Source: Mauremys mutica (Eukaryota; Chordata; Testudines; Geoemydidae). From it: DNA of 64,000 bases. Position numbers and translations under genes: made by a program. How positions within the stretch are numbered: position 1 is the stretch's first letter; every line of letters starts with the position of its first letter. This document shows positions 47,969-59,304 of this stretch, piece after piece. The notes below the pieces were generated by a model that ran no database searches, was not told the origin of the DNA, and was given only the letters and a program-made list of their open reading frames with translations. The DNA is taken from positions 273,650,045-273,714,044 of the forward strand of contig NC_059072.1 in assembly GCF_020497125.1 (NCBI RefSeq), in the 5' to 3' direction.

Positions 47969-48207
47969 ATTCATGGTGGCTAAGTCCATAAATGGCTATT
48001 AGCCAGGATGGGTAAGAATGGTGTCCCTAGCTTCTGTTCGTCAGAGGATGGAGATGGATGGCAGGAGAGAGATCACTTGATCATTTCCTGTTAGGTTCAC
48101 TCCTTCTGGGGCACCTGGCATTGGCCACTATCGGTAGACAGATACTGGGCTAGATGGACCTTTGGTCTGACCCGGTACGGCTGTTCTTATGTTCTTATGT
48201 TCTTATT
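47886..48207 (+). mobile_element. CR1 LINE 3' end, plus strand
   Basis: 5'-truncated tail. It contains 'ggaactggataaattcatgg', 'tagctggatgggt'-like and 'tactgggctagatggacc' segments, ending in gttcttatgttcttatg repeats at 48181-48207. It belongs to the subfamily with an octamer-type 'ttcttatg' tail, different from the 'attctatg' tails of the others. Its first bases also occur in the two upstream tandem units. Confidence 0.88.
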
Positions 48208-49794
48208 TGAAAATGCAATAGAACTGCTTCAATTAATCATTGTGAATAGTTTTTCTGAATTAACCAACAATGGTGGATTTTTTTCTGGAATAAATAGTTT
48301 CATTATACAACCAGCTCGCTGTGTGGTCTACTACTAACTGGCAGATAATTTATTCAGTTAATATTGTTTTCTGTGTATTATGGGAAATGTAGACTTGCTG
48401 AGGAAACCAGGCCATAGGAAGTATGGGAATATGACGAACCGAACTAAAACTCTCTCATGAGACACCACAACAGCATTTGCAAACCAAATGTTTAGACACT
48501 TTTTGTGCAAAATGTTAGTTGCAAACTGAATTCTTTACAGAAAAAAATTCCTACAGATTTTTTTGACCAGTTCCATTTGGAGTCATGGTCCTGCCTTCTT
48601 TCTTCTGATTTTGGATTGGTTAGCAGTGTGACTTCACACAGTCCTTGTGCTCAGGTGAGCAAAAGAACTGCAGTTAATTTTTGTCCCTATGAAGAACTAC
48701 AGACCTCCTTGAACCCTTTCCACTGCTGACTAATGTACAATATATATTTTAAGTAAACATATTATTAAACATTAATATAACAATCATATAGTCCAGATTG
48801 GCCTTTACCTTTGTTATAATCTTATTCACTTATGCTAAGTATCTCATAATACCTTGCATTAACTGAGGCAAGTTTTGGCTTAACTGGAGAGAAAAAGTAG
48901 CAGTATCAGGACATATAATTGTTTCCTCATAGCAACAGAAAAGGAGTTACCCTTACAAACCTATTTATCTTGATATAGGCCTAGGAGGAGTTTTCATGCC
49001 CCTTAGTTCCTGGCATGAATCATTTCAGAACAAAGATAAAGTGAACACCAGGGTACCAGAAAAAAACAAGGTAGCAAGCTAATTAATTAAATCCAGTTTC
49101 AGGTGATGTATATAAAACCTTTTACTGATAAACAAATAGGGTATAAAAAGCTGGCTTTAGGGATGTAATTTCAGGGAGTACACCTGTGCAAGGTGAATGT
49201 ATCGCCATTGCATAGGACTGCTCTTCAGAGATTGGTATCATATAGGACCTTTTACCATATTAATAAACCTGACTTGCATTGGTTATTTGATCTCTTGACC
49301 ATATTTCATAATGAAACAAAGTATGGTCAAATGATTGATTATACAATTTATCAATACTATTGTTCACATCCATGCAGGAATCACTCAAAATCAGTCCCTA
49401 ATAAAACATTTTCCCTTTGATAATTAACATACTCTAGCACACTCATCTGAAGGACAGTATATGCATCAATGCATATATTCAAAGGTAGTGGAATCAAGAA
49501 CACTTTAGTTCCCCTTACTTTTCTGGTATTTCATCTAAAAATGTGAAGTTAAATTCAGACAGAATTCATTGTGTTTGTTTTCTTTTATCCACTTGCACTG
49601 ATACCCCTTTCCTGACAGTCTATTACTAATATAGCATTTCAGTTAGAAAATTATTTGTCATTCCATTGATATTGCTTTATTTTGATAAAAAAAAAATGGA
49701 AATGAGATTTCTTAAAGAGAAACTGAAGTGTTTAGAGAGTTGTCACAAAATTCTGATAAACTTAATATTAAAGATGTGTTACCTTGTAATTTTG
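48208..49794. other. Intergenic DNA, nothing recognised
   Basis: No gene or named repeat. The short open frames at 48505-48729 and 49193-49420 have no recognisable domain. Confidence 0.5.
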
Positions 49795-49970
49795 CAAGAT
49801 ATCACAAACTAAACAGGGCTGAATTGGGTCAGTACTTGTGTGGGTGACCTCCAAAGAACACATAACTGCTACAAAAAGTGGTGTTGGTGAATTAGGTAGT
49901 TAGAAGAGACCTATAATCCAGCATAATATTAAGGAGCACTGCACTGCCAAAAATCTGAACTTTCAGATGG
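49795..49970 (+). mobile_element. 5S rRNA-derived SINE fragment
   Basis: 'aactaaacagggctgaattg' and 'gtcagtacttgtgtgggtga' (49807-49850) align with the internal promoter part of 5S rRNA (AGCTAAGCAGGGTCGGGCC, then TTAGTACTTGGATGGGAGA). The following part, 'aaaagtggtgttggtgaatt', matches the body of a known vertebrate 5S-headed SINE type. The head's first 40 bases are missing and the tail is lost, so it is an old fragment and not a 5S gene. Confidence 0.75.
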
Positions 49971-49984
49971 CATATAAAACTGAA

Positions 49985-50262
49985 GGAATGTCTACATTTC
50001 AATTAAAAACCTGTCGCTGGCCTGTTCCGGCTCACTTGGGCTCATGGGACCTGGGTTGCAAGGCTGTTTTATTGCAGTGTAGCCATTCAGGCTCAGGCTG
50101 CAGCCCGAACTCTGGGACCACCTCACATGGTCCTATAGCCTGGGATGCAGCCTGAGCCGGATGGTCTATATTGCAATTAAACACACCTTAGCCCATGCCC
50201 GAGAGCCTGCGTCAGCTGGCACAGGTGAGCCACAGGTTTTTAATGGCAGTGTAGACATACCC
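49985..50262. mobile_element. Foldback MITE with 'gtctaca...aattaaaaacc' ends
   Basis: Left end aatgtctacatttcaatt; right end, read inward, gtatgtctacactgccatt. Both continue into 'aaaaacctg'. Two inner inverted segments ('gcagcccgaactctggg' side and 'gcagcctgagcc' side) complete the foldback. No coding capacity. The left end copy has lost some bases. Confidence 0.8.
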
Positions 50263-51133
50263 CGAGAGCCTTATTATGGGATAAGAAAAGGTCCAGTTTA
50301 TTACAGAAATGGATGTTATCCAGATTCCTTACTGGATGATTATTTTCTGCTACGTCCCCCTTCTGCAGATTTAAATTGAGAGGGTATTCTAACCTTCCTG
50401 TCCTAAACTGTTGTGTATGTTGCTGTGCACTATTAAACAGCTGCCCCATTTCAGAAGTTGATTAGGATTCTCTGAATAGATTGTGTGTAGTACTTTGTTT
50501 TTCTTTTTTCCTTTTTTTTAATTTTAAAGCATTTGGAATATTCCAAGATGTACGCTTCTATGAAAATATAATATATCTGAGATAGAAGTTATCACCTATA
50601 ACATCTGTATACTTCACAAGATGCTGTGACCTTAGTTAATGTTTAGAAAACATTATATAGACAAGAGAGTTTAAAAGTTGCTTATTTAATTCACTCTTAT
50701 ATGTAGGTGGAGGGTGGGGGACAAAGAGAGTCACAGATAAGTCATTTTTGCATTGGTTCAGTCAACTCTTGCAGGGAGCAGTCCATTTACCTTTGCCATT
50801 TGGACAAACACTCATTCTGAATACAAAATTTATGATTTTCTCCTACCCGTAGCTTCAACTTCTCAGACTTTTCACTGATATGCATGCTTAATGAAGAACA
50901 GAAAATCACAGAACATACGCTATTTTGATTTGGTGGGTTTTTTATACACTTTCCATTTTATTGACATGATCACATGCTTTCTTACCCAGGGAGGACATAG
51001 GGCATATGAGCCAATTCATTTTTTTCTCTCTTTTTTTAAGTACTACAGGCCTGGTAAACTGGTGTCAAAAAGAAGGGGCAACAATACATATAAGACCAAG
51101 AGATATGGAAAAATCTAGATGGAATGTCAGCAA
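50263..51133. other. Intergenic DNA, nothing recognised
   Basis: No gene or named repeat. Confidence 0.5.
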
Positions 51134-51148
51134 CCTCAGCCTCATAGT

Positions 51149-51327
51149 ATCAGAGGGGTAGCCGTGTTAGTCTGGATACGTAAAGAGCGTCAAAGAGTCC
51201 TGTGGCATCTTATAGACTAACAGAAGTATTGGAGCATAAGCTTTCGTGGGTGAATACCCACTTCGTCTGACGTGGGTATTCACCCACGAAAGCTTATGCT
51301 CCAATACTTCTGTTAGTCTATAAGGTG
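51149..51327 (+). mobile_element. SINE-like element with snap-back 3' palindrome, second case
   Basis: Same head (tatcagaggggtagccgtg) and body as at 3830-4047, followed after about ten bases by an inverted copy of the body that stops before the head. The inverted arm covers 'gtgggtattcacccacgaaa' to 'agtctataaggtgc'. A perfect 15-bp flanking repeat, cctcagcctcatagt (51134-51148 and 51328-51342), proves insertion as one unit. Body sequence differs from the first case (attgg for ttttgc and so on), so the two are independent insertions. Confidence 0.85.
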
Positions 51328-51342
51328 CCTCAGCCTCATAGT

Positions 51343-51914
51343 GATATTCAGTTCTCATTGCTGTTACATGGAAGGCAGCATATTCTCTGTCAAAGGTAAA
51401 AAACCACTAACTTTATGACCCCACATCTGGAGAAGAAGTGCATTAAATATTATTTTGCCTGAGCAATCATAAAATGACATGAAGAGAAATATTGTAAGAT
51501 TAACTTTTACATAGCTCTAGCTCTGACATATTGGTCTACATTGCCAGAATGTACATGTTTTTTCCATTGTCTTGACATCATCATGTTATCTCCATAGACA
51601 TATTTTGACATTTTAATGTCATCTCCATAGGCCATCATCTTGATTAATTAAATGTTATCAACATACATTTGCACTGACATTATTTTGCTTTTTTATATCA
51701 GAACATGTCACTGAAGAACTATATTCTCTGTGTCTTGAAAACTTTTTGAGAGAGGAGGGGATGGGCAGAAATTGATACAAAAAGAAAGACCACATCTTCT
51801 TGTTGTAGTACAGATTTGTAGGAAACCTGGGGCTGCTGAATCTAATCCTAGAATTTGATCCTGCACTAAATAAGTTTTGTTTTATCTTTTTGAATTTGGG
51901 GGGCTGGCTGTGTG
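51343..51914. other. Intergenic DNA, nothing recognised
   Basis: No gene or named repeat. 'gacatcatcatgttatctcc'-like phrases recur near 51575-51650 ('atcatcttgattaatt', 'tgtcatctccatag'). Confidence 0.45.
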
Positions 51915-51995
51915 TGTGTATACTCAATAGCTCAGATAGGCCACTCACCTGGGACGGGGGAGACCCGTTTTCATAATCCTCACTGTACCTGATTT
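51915..51995 (+). repeat. tRNA-like repeat segment
   Basis: An A-box-like 'tagctcagatagg' followed about 30 bases later by 'gacccgttttcataatcc', which resembles a decayed B box. The same arrangement occurs at 52556-52690, 54727-54990, 60125-60350 and 63655-63740. It is not a tRNA gene: no acceptor stem can be formed. Confidence 0.6.
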
Positions 51996-52017
51996 GGATC
52001 AGTGACATAAGCTAAGG

Positions 52018-52352
52018 CAGGGGTCGGCAACTTCTGGCATGCAGCTCGCCAGGGTAAGCACCCTGGTGGGCCGGGCCAGTTTGTTTACCTGCCACATCAG
52101 CAGGTTCGGCTGATCCCGGCTCCCACTGGCCATGGTTCGCTGTCCCAGGCAAATGGAGGTGGCGGGAAGCCACAACCAGCACATCCCTCAGCCTGTGCTG
52201 CTTCCCACAGCCGCCATTGGCTTGGGATGGCGAACCGCAGCCAGTGGGAGTCGCGATCAGCTGAACCTGCCGACGCGGCAGGTAAACAAACTGGCCCGGC
52301 CTGCCAGAGTGCTGATCATGGTGAGCCGCATGCCAGAGGTTGCCGACCCCTA
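52018..52352. mobile_element. hAT foldback MITE with 8-bp duplication
   Basis: Left end caggggtcggcaac; right end ggttgccgacccct followed by A where G is expected. Allowing that one terminal change, the flanks agctaagg (52010-52017 and 52353-52360) form a perfect 8-bp duplication. Length 335 bp, with the full palindromic interior. Confidence 0.92.
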
Positions 52353-52555
52353 AGCTAAGGTCTCCCATATGAGTGCTATTCTGGGATAGGAAGGGGTCTT
52401 AGGAGAAAGGTGTTCCACTTTCTTTACATATTCATTGGTTTAGAGAGACTGGGGTGTGGGATGCACAAGCTTAAGTCCCTGTTCTAATGGATATTTAATT
52501 ATTCATACAAAGTGGACTATCTTCAACAGGAAAGCTTGAGCTAGACATACTCTAT

Positions 52556-52870
52556 AGCCTGATTGTTAAGGCTCTTACCTGCGTTAGGGAAGACCCAAGT
52601 TCAAGTCCCTCCTCTAAATCAGGCTAAGGGGGGATTTGAGAACAGGTCTCCCACAACTCAGGAGAGTGCTCTAGGTCTAATGTAGAAGGAGTCTCACTCT
52701 CTAGATTTTCTGTGAGAAAGGGTTGACCTGGCATAGGCACTTAACTCCAGGAGTAAGTTCATGGGTGTGAATCCCAAATGCAGACAGGTGCTTCCTCTCT
52801 GGGCCATAGTTAGGCACCTAACTACTTTTGAGGACCTCTTATTAGCATTTTCTATTGGCTATCTTATGTG
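52556..52870. repeat. tRNA-like foldback repeat, diverged
   Basis: Left part 'gattgttaaggctcttacctg' then 'gacccaagttcaagtccc' (A-box- and B-box-like). This is answered by an inverted part 'gaacaggtctccc' and 'ggagagtgctct' at 52642-52676. Then come 'ttaggcacctaactactttt' phrases like those near the right end of the 54311-55126 element. Borders unclear. Confidence 0.6.
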
Positions 52871-54307
52871 GCACCCTGCTCAGATTGCTGGCTTCTGTTA
52901 ATCCTTTTCTTGGGCACTGGAGTGATGATAAGAGCCAAACAAGAGAATGGTGCATGTGTTTATCTGTTACTGTGTCTAGAAATCCACTTGTAGTATGATG
53001 AGTACAACTACAGAAAGAGTGACCTAATCTGGTGTTACACCTGGTGTTCAGGAAGGCATGCTGATGGTGAAGCTGCTGCTGGACAAACTCAGGCCTCTCA
53101 GCATGTAATACTGGCTTCTATGCATGCTCAATAAAGATATCTGTCTGACTGCTCTGCCTGCCTGCTGTATCTCTTATTGATAAAACACCCTCCTGCTCTG
53201 TGTTTGGTGTTTTGCCTAGTCACTCTGTATGAGATAATGACCTCACCATGTTGTAACACAATATAACAGGTGGCCAGCTGTCTCAGACAAGCCTTTATAA
53301 AGGTTGTTTGCCTGAATTGGCAAGTTGTAGCTAATTGGATAAAATGTTTTATTTGGTCACAAGGGTTTGATGGCAAACTCTCTTTAAAAGGAACTGGCTC
53401 CCACCCAGTGCAGTCCAGTAAAGAAAGGGTTGTTAGTCTGAGAGAAACTGAGATAAACGTCTCCCAGACCAGGACAATATCAAAGATGATTAAAAGAGGG
53501 CTCTTGGGGAAAATGATGTCCAACCCAACCTTGATATCTTTTTGCAGGACCTTTCCTTGCAATGTCACGATGCCAAGACCTGAAGAGATAGAAATCAGTT
53601 CTGTGTAAAAATGGGGGAGAGCAGGAAGTACAGCAGTAATTTGTTATGTAAATAAATTTAGAAGGGATTTTGCATGTTAAATATGTTGTATTCTGAGGGT
53701 CTTATTTTCAAATTGTGCATTCTATACAATATGAAGAATCAAAAGGAACTTTGTAGTATGGATAGCACAAAGAACTCACATAGCTTTGGAGCATTTGAAA
53801 TCTGGATCTGTATTTTGCATGTATGGCCCATGTGTATTTTATACACCTATTTTCCACTTGCATATATGAATCTAGTTTGGAGTATTTTGTCCTATACTTA
53901 ACCCAGTCAGTCACCCAAAGTTCTATAACTCCTATGCAGTCTTTGCCACCCAGAAGCAAATATCTCTCATTAAATGAAAAAACATAACTTTTACATTTAC
54001 GTTTTCATAACACATAACATGTGTTATAGCTACACTGCTTTGATAGATATTATTAGATATCTTGTGGACTTTTTTTTTTGGTAAAGACTGCATGTCCACT
54101 AAAACTAAGAAATAGTGAACATAAAAATGCCATTAGATCTCATAAGCCAGGTTTTCCATTTTCAGCATGTTTTACAGATAATGCCCATAATATTACCTGG
54201 CTACAGGGCTTTTTTTTTTAATTAATTAATGGGTTTTGTCACGTTAGAAGAGAGACAATGCAGAAAAATGTCCTTAAATGTACTTGATATTCGGAGTTCT
54301 AAGGGAA
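52871..54307. other. Unassigned; possible LTR-type 3' end near 53130
   Basis: An AATAAA signal at about 53130 is followed by a pyrimidine-rich stretch, as in LTRs, but no ends or duplication were found. The antisense and sense frames around 53130-53610 have no recognisable domain. Confidence 0.35.
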
Positions 54308-54310
54308 TAA

Positions 54311-55126
54311 GGGTGGTATCCACAAAAGGGAATTAGGCATTGCAACACAGAGCATTACAGGACCTAACTTTAAGATGCCCAGAAAATCCACACTTAATCA
54401 ACAAAGCTGAGTTAGGCACCCTGGCAACTTGTAGAATGTATGGGAAGAGACAGGCACCTAAGAATGTGATCCTAGTCACCTAAGCTAGCCAATGGGAGAT
54501 GCTGACCAGAGGGGTGTGTGCTAAACCCTGCCAGTCCAGGCTGTAGGGCTGTGCCTATCTCTGCTTAGTGATCCATGAATAGGAAACCTGATGACTGGAG
54601 TCAGACAGCTTAGGCAGCTAAGCTGTTTCTCATGGGAATGTGTTAGGTGCTTGCCTCAATCCACACAAAACAGAAGGGGTCTCAGGGGAGGAGGAGGTGG
54701 TGATGATGCATCCATTATAACGTTTATCTCAGTGCTTAGAGCACTCACCTAGGATGCGGGAGATCCAGGTTTTACTCCCCTCTCTCTGCCAGAGGGGAAG
54801 AAAAAGATTTGAACAAGGGTCCCCCACATGTCTCTAACTGCTGAACAACAAGATATTCTGAATGGGGGTTGGGAAGGCAGGGGACTCCCCCAGTCTCTCT
54901 TGTTGAAGCTGTTACACTGTGGATAAATGATAAAAGAATGATTGGATCAGGGGGTCTAGACCCTGGATCTCCCATTTCCCAGGTGGGTGCCCTAATGACC
55001 GGACTGCAGAGTCACCCTCATTATCCCTCACTCTCTGGCCCAGTTTATTCATAATGGAGCAAAAACTGGGATTTAGACATTTAAAAGAAGGACTTAGGCA
55101 CCTAAGTACTTTTGTGGATCCTACCC
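54311..55126. mobile_element. TAA-flanked TIR element carrying tRNA-like segments
   Basis: Left end gggtggtatccacaaaag; right end, read inward, gggtaggatccacaaaag (about 16 of 18 match). Flanked by taa (54308-54310 and 55127-55129). Length 816 bp. Inside, a tRNA-like segment on plus (54727-54785: 'gtgcttagagcactcacctag' type A box, 'atccaggttttactccc' type B box) is answered by one in inverse orientation (54955-55012). The 3-bp TWA duplication suggests a PIF/Harbinger-type ancestry. No protein coding. Confidence 0.7.
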
Positions 55127-55187
55127 TAAGTAATTAGCTGACCCTCATGACTTCCTTGTGGATTTTGCTGTATCCTTTATTTCCTTT

Positions 55188-55905
55188 CATAGAACTATAG
55201 AAGATTAGGGTTGGAAGAGACCATCTAGTCCAGGGGTTGGCAACCTCTGGCACACAGCTTGCCAGAGTAAGCACCTGGGATGTGCTGGCTGCGGCTTCCC
55301 GCCATGCCCATTGGCCTGGGACAGCGAACCACAGCCAGTGTGAGCCGCGGTCAGCCGAACCTGCCAACACAACAGGTAAACAAACTGGCCCGGCCTGCCA
55401 GGGTGCTTACCCTGGCGAGCCACGTGCCAGAGGTTGCCGACCCCTGATCTAGTCCAACCCCCTGCTCAAAGCAGGACCAACACCAACTAAATCATCCCAG
55501 CCAGGGCTTTGTCAAGCCGGGCCTTAAAAACGTCTAATTATGGAGATTCCACCACCTCCCTAGGTAACCCATTCCAGTACTTCACCACCCTCCTAGTGAA
55601 ATGGTGTTTCCTAATATCCAACCTAGACCACCCACACTGCAACTTGCGACCATTGCTCCTTGTTCTGTCACCTGCTACCACTGAGAATATCTGAGCTCCA
55701 TCCTCTTTGGAACCCCCCTTCAGGTAGTTGAAGGCTGCTATCAAATCCCCCCTCACTCTTCTGTTCTACAGACTAAATATGCCCATTTCTCTCAGCCTCT
55801 CCTCATAAGTCATCTGCCCCCACCCCCTAATCATTTTCATTGTGCTACACTGGACTATCTCCAATTTGTCCACATCCTTTCTCTAGTGGGGGTCCCAAAA
55901 CTTTA
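55188..55905 (-). mobile_element. CR1 LINE 3' portion, minus strand, interrupted by a hAT MITE
   Basis: The 3' end at 55188 shows 'catagaactatagaa' tail repeats on plus, then 'agggttggaagagacca', the hAT MITE at 55231-55446, and the continuing CR1 sequence 'ccaaccccctgctcaaagcag'. The minus frame 55756-55538 reads [15 protein letters not shown], then [17 protein letters not shown] and RLDIRKH. 5' truncated near 55905. Confidence 0.92.
55231..55446. mobile_element. hAT foldback MITE, internally deleted, inside CR1
   Basis: The 17-bp ends (caggggttggcaacctc, and caggggtcggcaacctc read inward from the right) differ at one base and are flanked by perfect atctagtc (55223-55230 and 55447-55454). 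Length 216 bp against about 330 in relatives; the left inner arm is shortened. Inserted in the 3' end of a CR1 copy. Confidence 0.94.
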
Positions 55906-57970
55906 CCTCTGTTCTTATTGAATAGGGTGTTTTACCACTGTTACCTCCATTTCTATTCTTCCAGCTGTTTCAGATAAACATTAACATGGTTGATGACTTC
56001 TATAGTTGATATAAATATTGGTTCAAACTAAATATCATACCCAGACATCACAAAGATCAGGTTAACAAAAGACCCAGATATTAGTTTAGCATTTCCATAT
56101 TTGTTGTGGGGTATCAAATTATGATCAGGTATAATCCAGTCTGAGCAGGGGACCTGTTATGACACTGTCATTGCTCTGATCCAAAATAATATTAGAGGGT
56201 TGGGAAGTAGGATCCTCTGGAAGCCTTAAGTCTGCACTGTGGGGGAGCATGCTAAGGAGCAGCATCTGCTTCATCTGTTCTATGGGTATAATCTGTGCTC
56301 TTCACAATCTGGCTGGGCAGTTGTTGCCAAGTGTACAGCAAACTAGAGCAATGGCGCTCCTCTTTTGTTCCAACATTTCTGGTAGTGCTAGCCAGCATCA
56401 TGCATCCCACTTAGCACTTCCTGCAGTGCTAGCCATCTTCCCTTTAGCTTTCCTGGAACATTAGCAATACAGTGATATCTAGGAGGGAGTGAGGGGTTCT
56501 CTGCTCTCTCTAGCACACATACAGAGCAGCTATAATGTACTCTAAAGTGTAAAAAGGGAACAGAATTTTTTTTTGTGAGATTTAGAAATATAAAGAAAAT
56601 GGCAATGTTTTGGTCAGATGCTATAGAGTGTTTTCAGGATGTTTTCAGTTTATTTAATCCAGATGTTAACATTTTAAATATTTTAGAAGAAATTCTATTA
56701 AATGGACATGAAATAAAGCTTTTGGGAGTAGTATTTTCACTAGTGAGGACCTGCATAATGTGCCATTGAACAAAGGGATTTGTGCCTTCAGTGTTAGAAT
56801 GGGGGAAAGGTAAGAATGCATGTATGCTGTAGGAATATATTATTAATGAACCCAGAGGTCATTCAGTCACATTAAGAAAATGTCACCACTGTGAAAACAC
56901 AAAAAAATTGTTTTATATATTTTTAATTCAAATACACGTTTTTATATTTTTATTTGTGTGACTCTATGTGTGAATGCATGCATGTGTTAAACTTCCTGGA
57001 AAGGTTAAATTGGGGGGAACAAAATCAGAGGAAACAAAACTGTAGAAAACTTTGGGAAAAACTTAAACTGGGTATTAACTTAATCATAATGGTCACAAAT
57101 TTTGTCCTTTGTTACCACTGACTCACATTACAAGAGAACACCTATAAAATACAGTAAAATAACAAAGAAGAAAATAATGGTCTATATAATTACCATAGTA
57201 ACAACTGTGCTTCTGAAATTCATTTTTAAAGATTATGTCCAACTTGAAAAATATTAACAACGATAATGACTACTTATATGCCTTCATTCAGCTTATGACT
57301 CAATAGTACAAGCTTATGTCATAATAAATAAGTAAGGTCAAGCAAAAACAGAAAGAATAATTTTATATCTAAAATCTGTTTTTACTGCTACATAGTCATG
57401 ACTAAAAGGCACAGTTTAAAAATCAGTTCTGTGTCCATTACCAGCATATTGCATAATGCGCTAGACCCAGATTTACAACATCTACTATTTCCAAGTTATA
57501 TTTAAATGTTACTATTTCAATTGGAGTCTTTGGGTGCAAACAGAATTCTAACTAGAATGAATTGTTAAATAGAGTTGCCGATACTTATATGTTCCACATT
57601 CTAGAACAGGTTTTACAAATCCAAACCCAGGAGTAGCATATATGAAGAGTGGTGTAGATGAAGTCCCAATTTGTATCAACAATCATAATATGGAGGAGCA
57701 ACAGTCTTTGTATTTTTAATGCATAAATGCACATAGTGCCTTATAAACTTGTACAAAGGCAAAGTGTTTGTTTTAAGGAGACTGGGTTCTAACTCCAGAC
57801 AAATACAATGCATATGAGAAGAGATCAAAATCAAAGTAGGAGCTAATAGCATTGGCATAGAAAGATGCACCAGAGAGGTGAGTTTTAAGGAAGGAATAAA
57901 TGTCACTTGAAAAAAGGAGCTGTTCTGAACACTGTGATGTCAGTGTCTCAGCTTTCATTTAAAAACTATA

Positions 57971-57971
<1 letters not shown>
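55906..57971. other. Intergenic DNA, nothing recognised
   Basis: No gene or named repeat. The short frames have no domain-like features. Confidence 0.5.

Positions 57972-58008
<37 letters not shown>
57972..58008. repeat. (GT)n microsatellite
   Basis: About 18 uninterrupted dinucleotide units. Confidence 0.97.
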
Positions 58009-58014
<6 letters not shown>

Positions 58015-58802
58015 GTCTTCATGGTTGTGAAGAAAACCTTGAAAACGTAAATGCAATGTAACCACTTCAGTGATATCTAATTGGTTCAGAGAGAGATGAG
58101 GTGTCTTATTCATTTCAATATGTTGTTGATACTGGAACACTCTCCTTTTGGTTGCATACCACACTCACTACTATGTGTGTATAGGAGGACTGGGTGACAT
58201 GCTACCTCTACTGCATCATGGCTGTGTTGGGGCAAAGTTAAAAGGGGCTCAGCTCTGTGGGACTGATTCCTACCACCTCTGGGGAGGACATGAATGCGGG
58301 CAGCAGAGGACCAGGTGGCGGAAAGATCCTAGCAAGCTGCACTTGCCTGGGTAGCCCTGCAAGATGACCTCATGTAGGGGTGAGACCAGTGCACTGGGGA
58401 AGGGACATAGCATGGGGCATAACAATATGGAGGGCCAAATCTGTGTTAATACGGCTTATAGCCCCAGGTCACACTATTCTGGTCCGGGTTCTTCATTTTA
58501 ATGATACCACCTAAGAGTACTAACTAATTGGTTCTCAGGGTTGCTCTAGTGCTGTTCACTAATGATTGTCCAGAAGTATGAAATAAACTGAAATTTCACA
58601 AATCAGATTGGATTAGATCAGACTGAGGGACTCTAAACAACACAGTTTGGTTCGTAGACCAAAGAAACAAGAGAGGATTGCAATTAGTGTTCTCCCCTTG
58701 CACTAGTAGACATGAAAAAGTGCTGATAACTTCAGAAAGCACGGACAAAGGACCAAAATCATGTTTCTGTAATTTTTTGCATTTATCCTCTTTTCATCAC
58801 CA
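58009..58802. other. Intergenic DNA, nothing recognised
   Basis: No gene recognised. 58190-58460 is somewhat GC-richer but carries no motif I can name. Confidence 0.5.
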
Positions 58803-58975
58803 TGATATATAGGGACAGACTCGATATTTGGGGCTTTGTCTTACATACGCACTGATTTAGGTGAGAGATTTGATATCAGATTTGATATTTCACTATAAAT
58901 TCTCCCAGAGTACTGGTAGTTGGTACCCCAAACTCAATATCCAGATTTTTCACACTTGCTATCTGGTCACCCTAG
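58803..58975. mobile_element. MITE with 'ctggtcaccctag' end
   Basis: Right end tttttcacacttgc, then tatctggtcaccctag; left part 'tatagggacagactcgatat', then 'ttggggctttgtctta'. This is the layout of a short inverted-repeat element I associate with turtles. The left terminal bases are missing. The middle contains a phrase (58852-58916) repeated at 59252-59304. Confidence 0.6.
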
Positions 58976-59251
58976 TGATATCTGAGGACATCACAAAGTT
59001 TACATAAATCCAGATGGCACATCATAAATCTGAATTTCCCCTTTTCCAAACAGGGGCATTGGATTTGATTTGTTTGTTTGTTTGTTTTCTGATTTATTTA
59101 TGGGATAGATACATTAAACAGATGGGATTTGTATTTTGTTCACTGAGCCTGTAAATGTAAATGGATTACAATAAAAGCTGTTTAATATGTTGCACCTGCC
59201 ATGTTCTCACATTTTTTCTTGTCTCATAACACACAATTATAATAAGTGGCA

Positions 59252-59304
59252 TCTGATTTAGGTGAGAGATTTGATATTTCACTATAAATTCTCCCAGAGT
59301 ACTG
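59252..59304. repeat. Second copy of a 53-bp phrase
   Basis: 'ctgatttaggtgagagattt' to 'tctcccagagtactgg' repeats 58852-58916, where an extra 12 bases are duplicated internally. The copies lie about 400 bp apart in direct orientation. Confidence 0.85.

Noticed and set aside
49795..49860. 5S rRNA gene
   Set aside because: Diverged, lacks the first third of the molecule and the terminator, and runs into a SINE body.
53100..53620. Host gene or LTR 3' end around the AATAAA at about 53130
   Set aside because: The signal alone is weak and the adjoining frames (146 and 112 codons on opposite strands) are shadows of each other without domain features.
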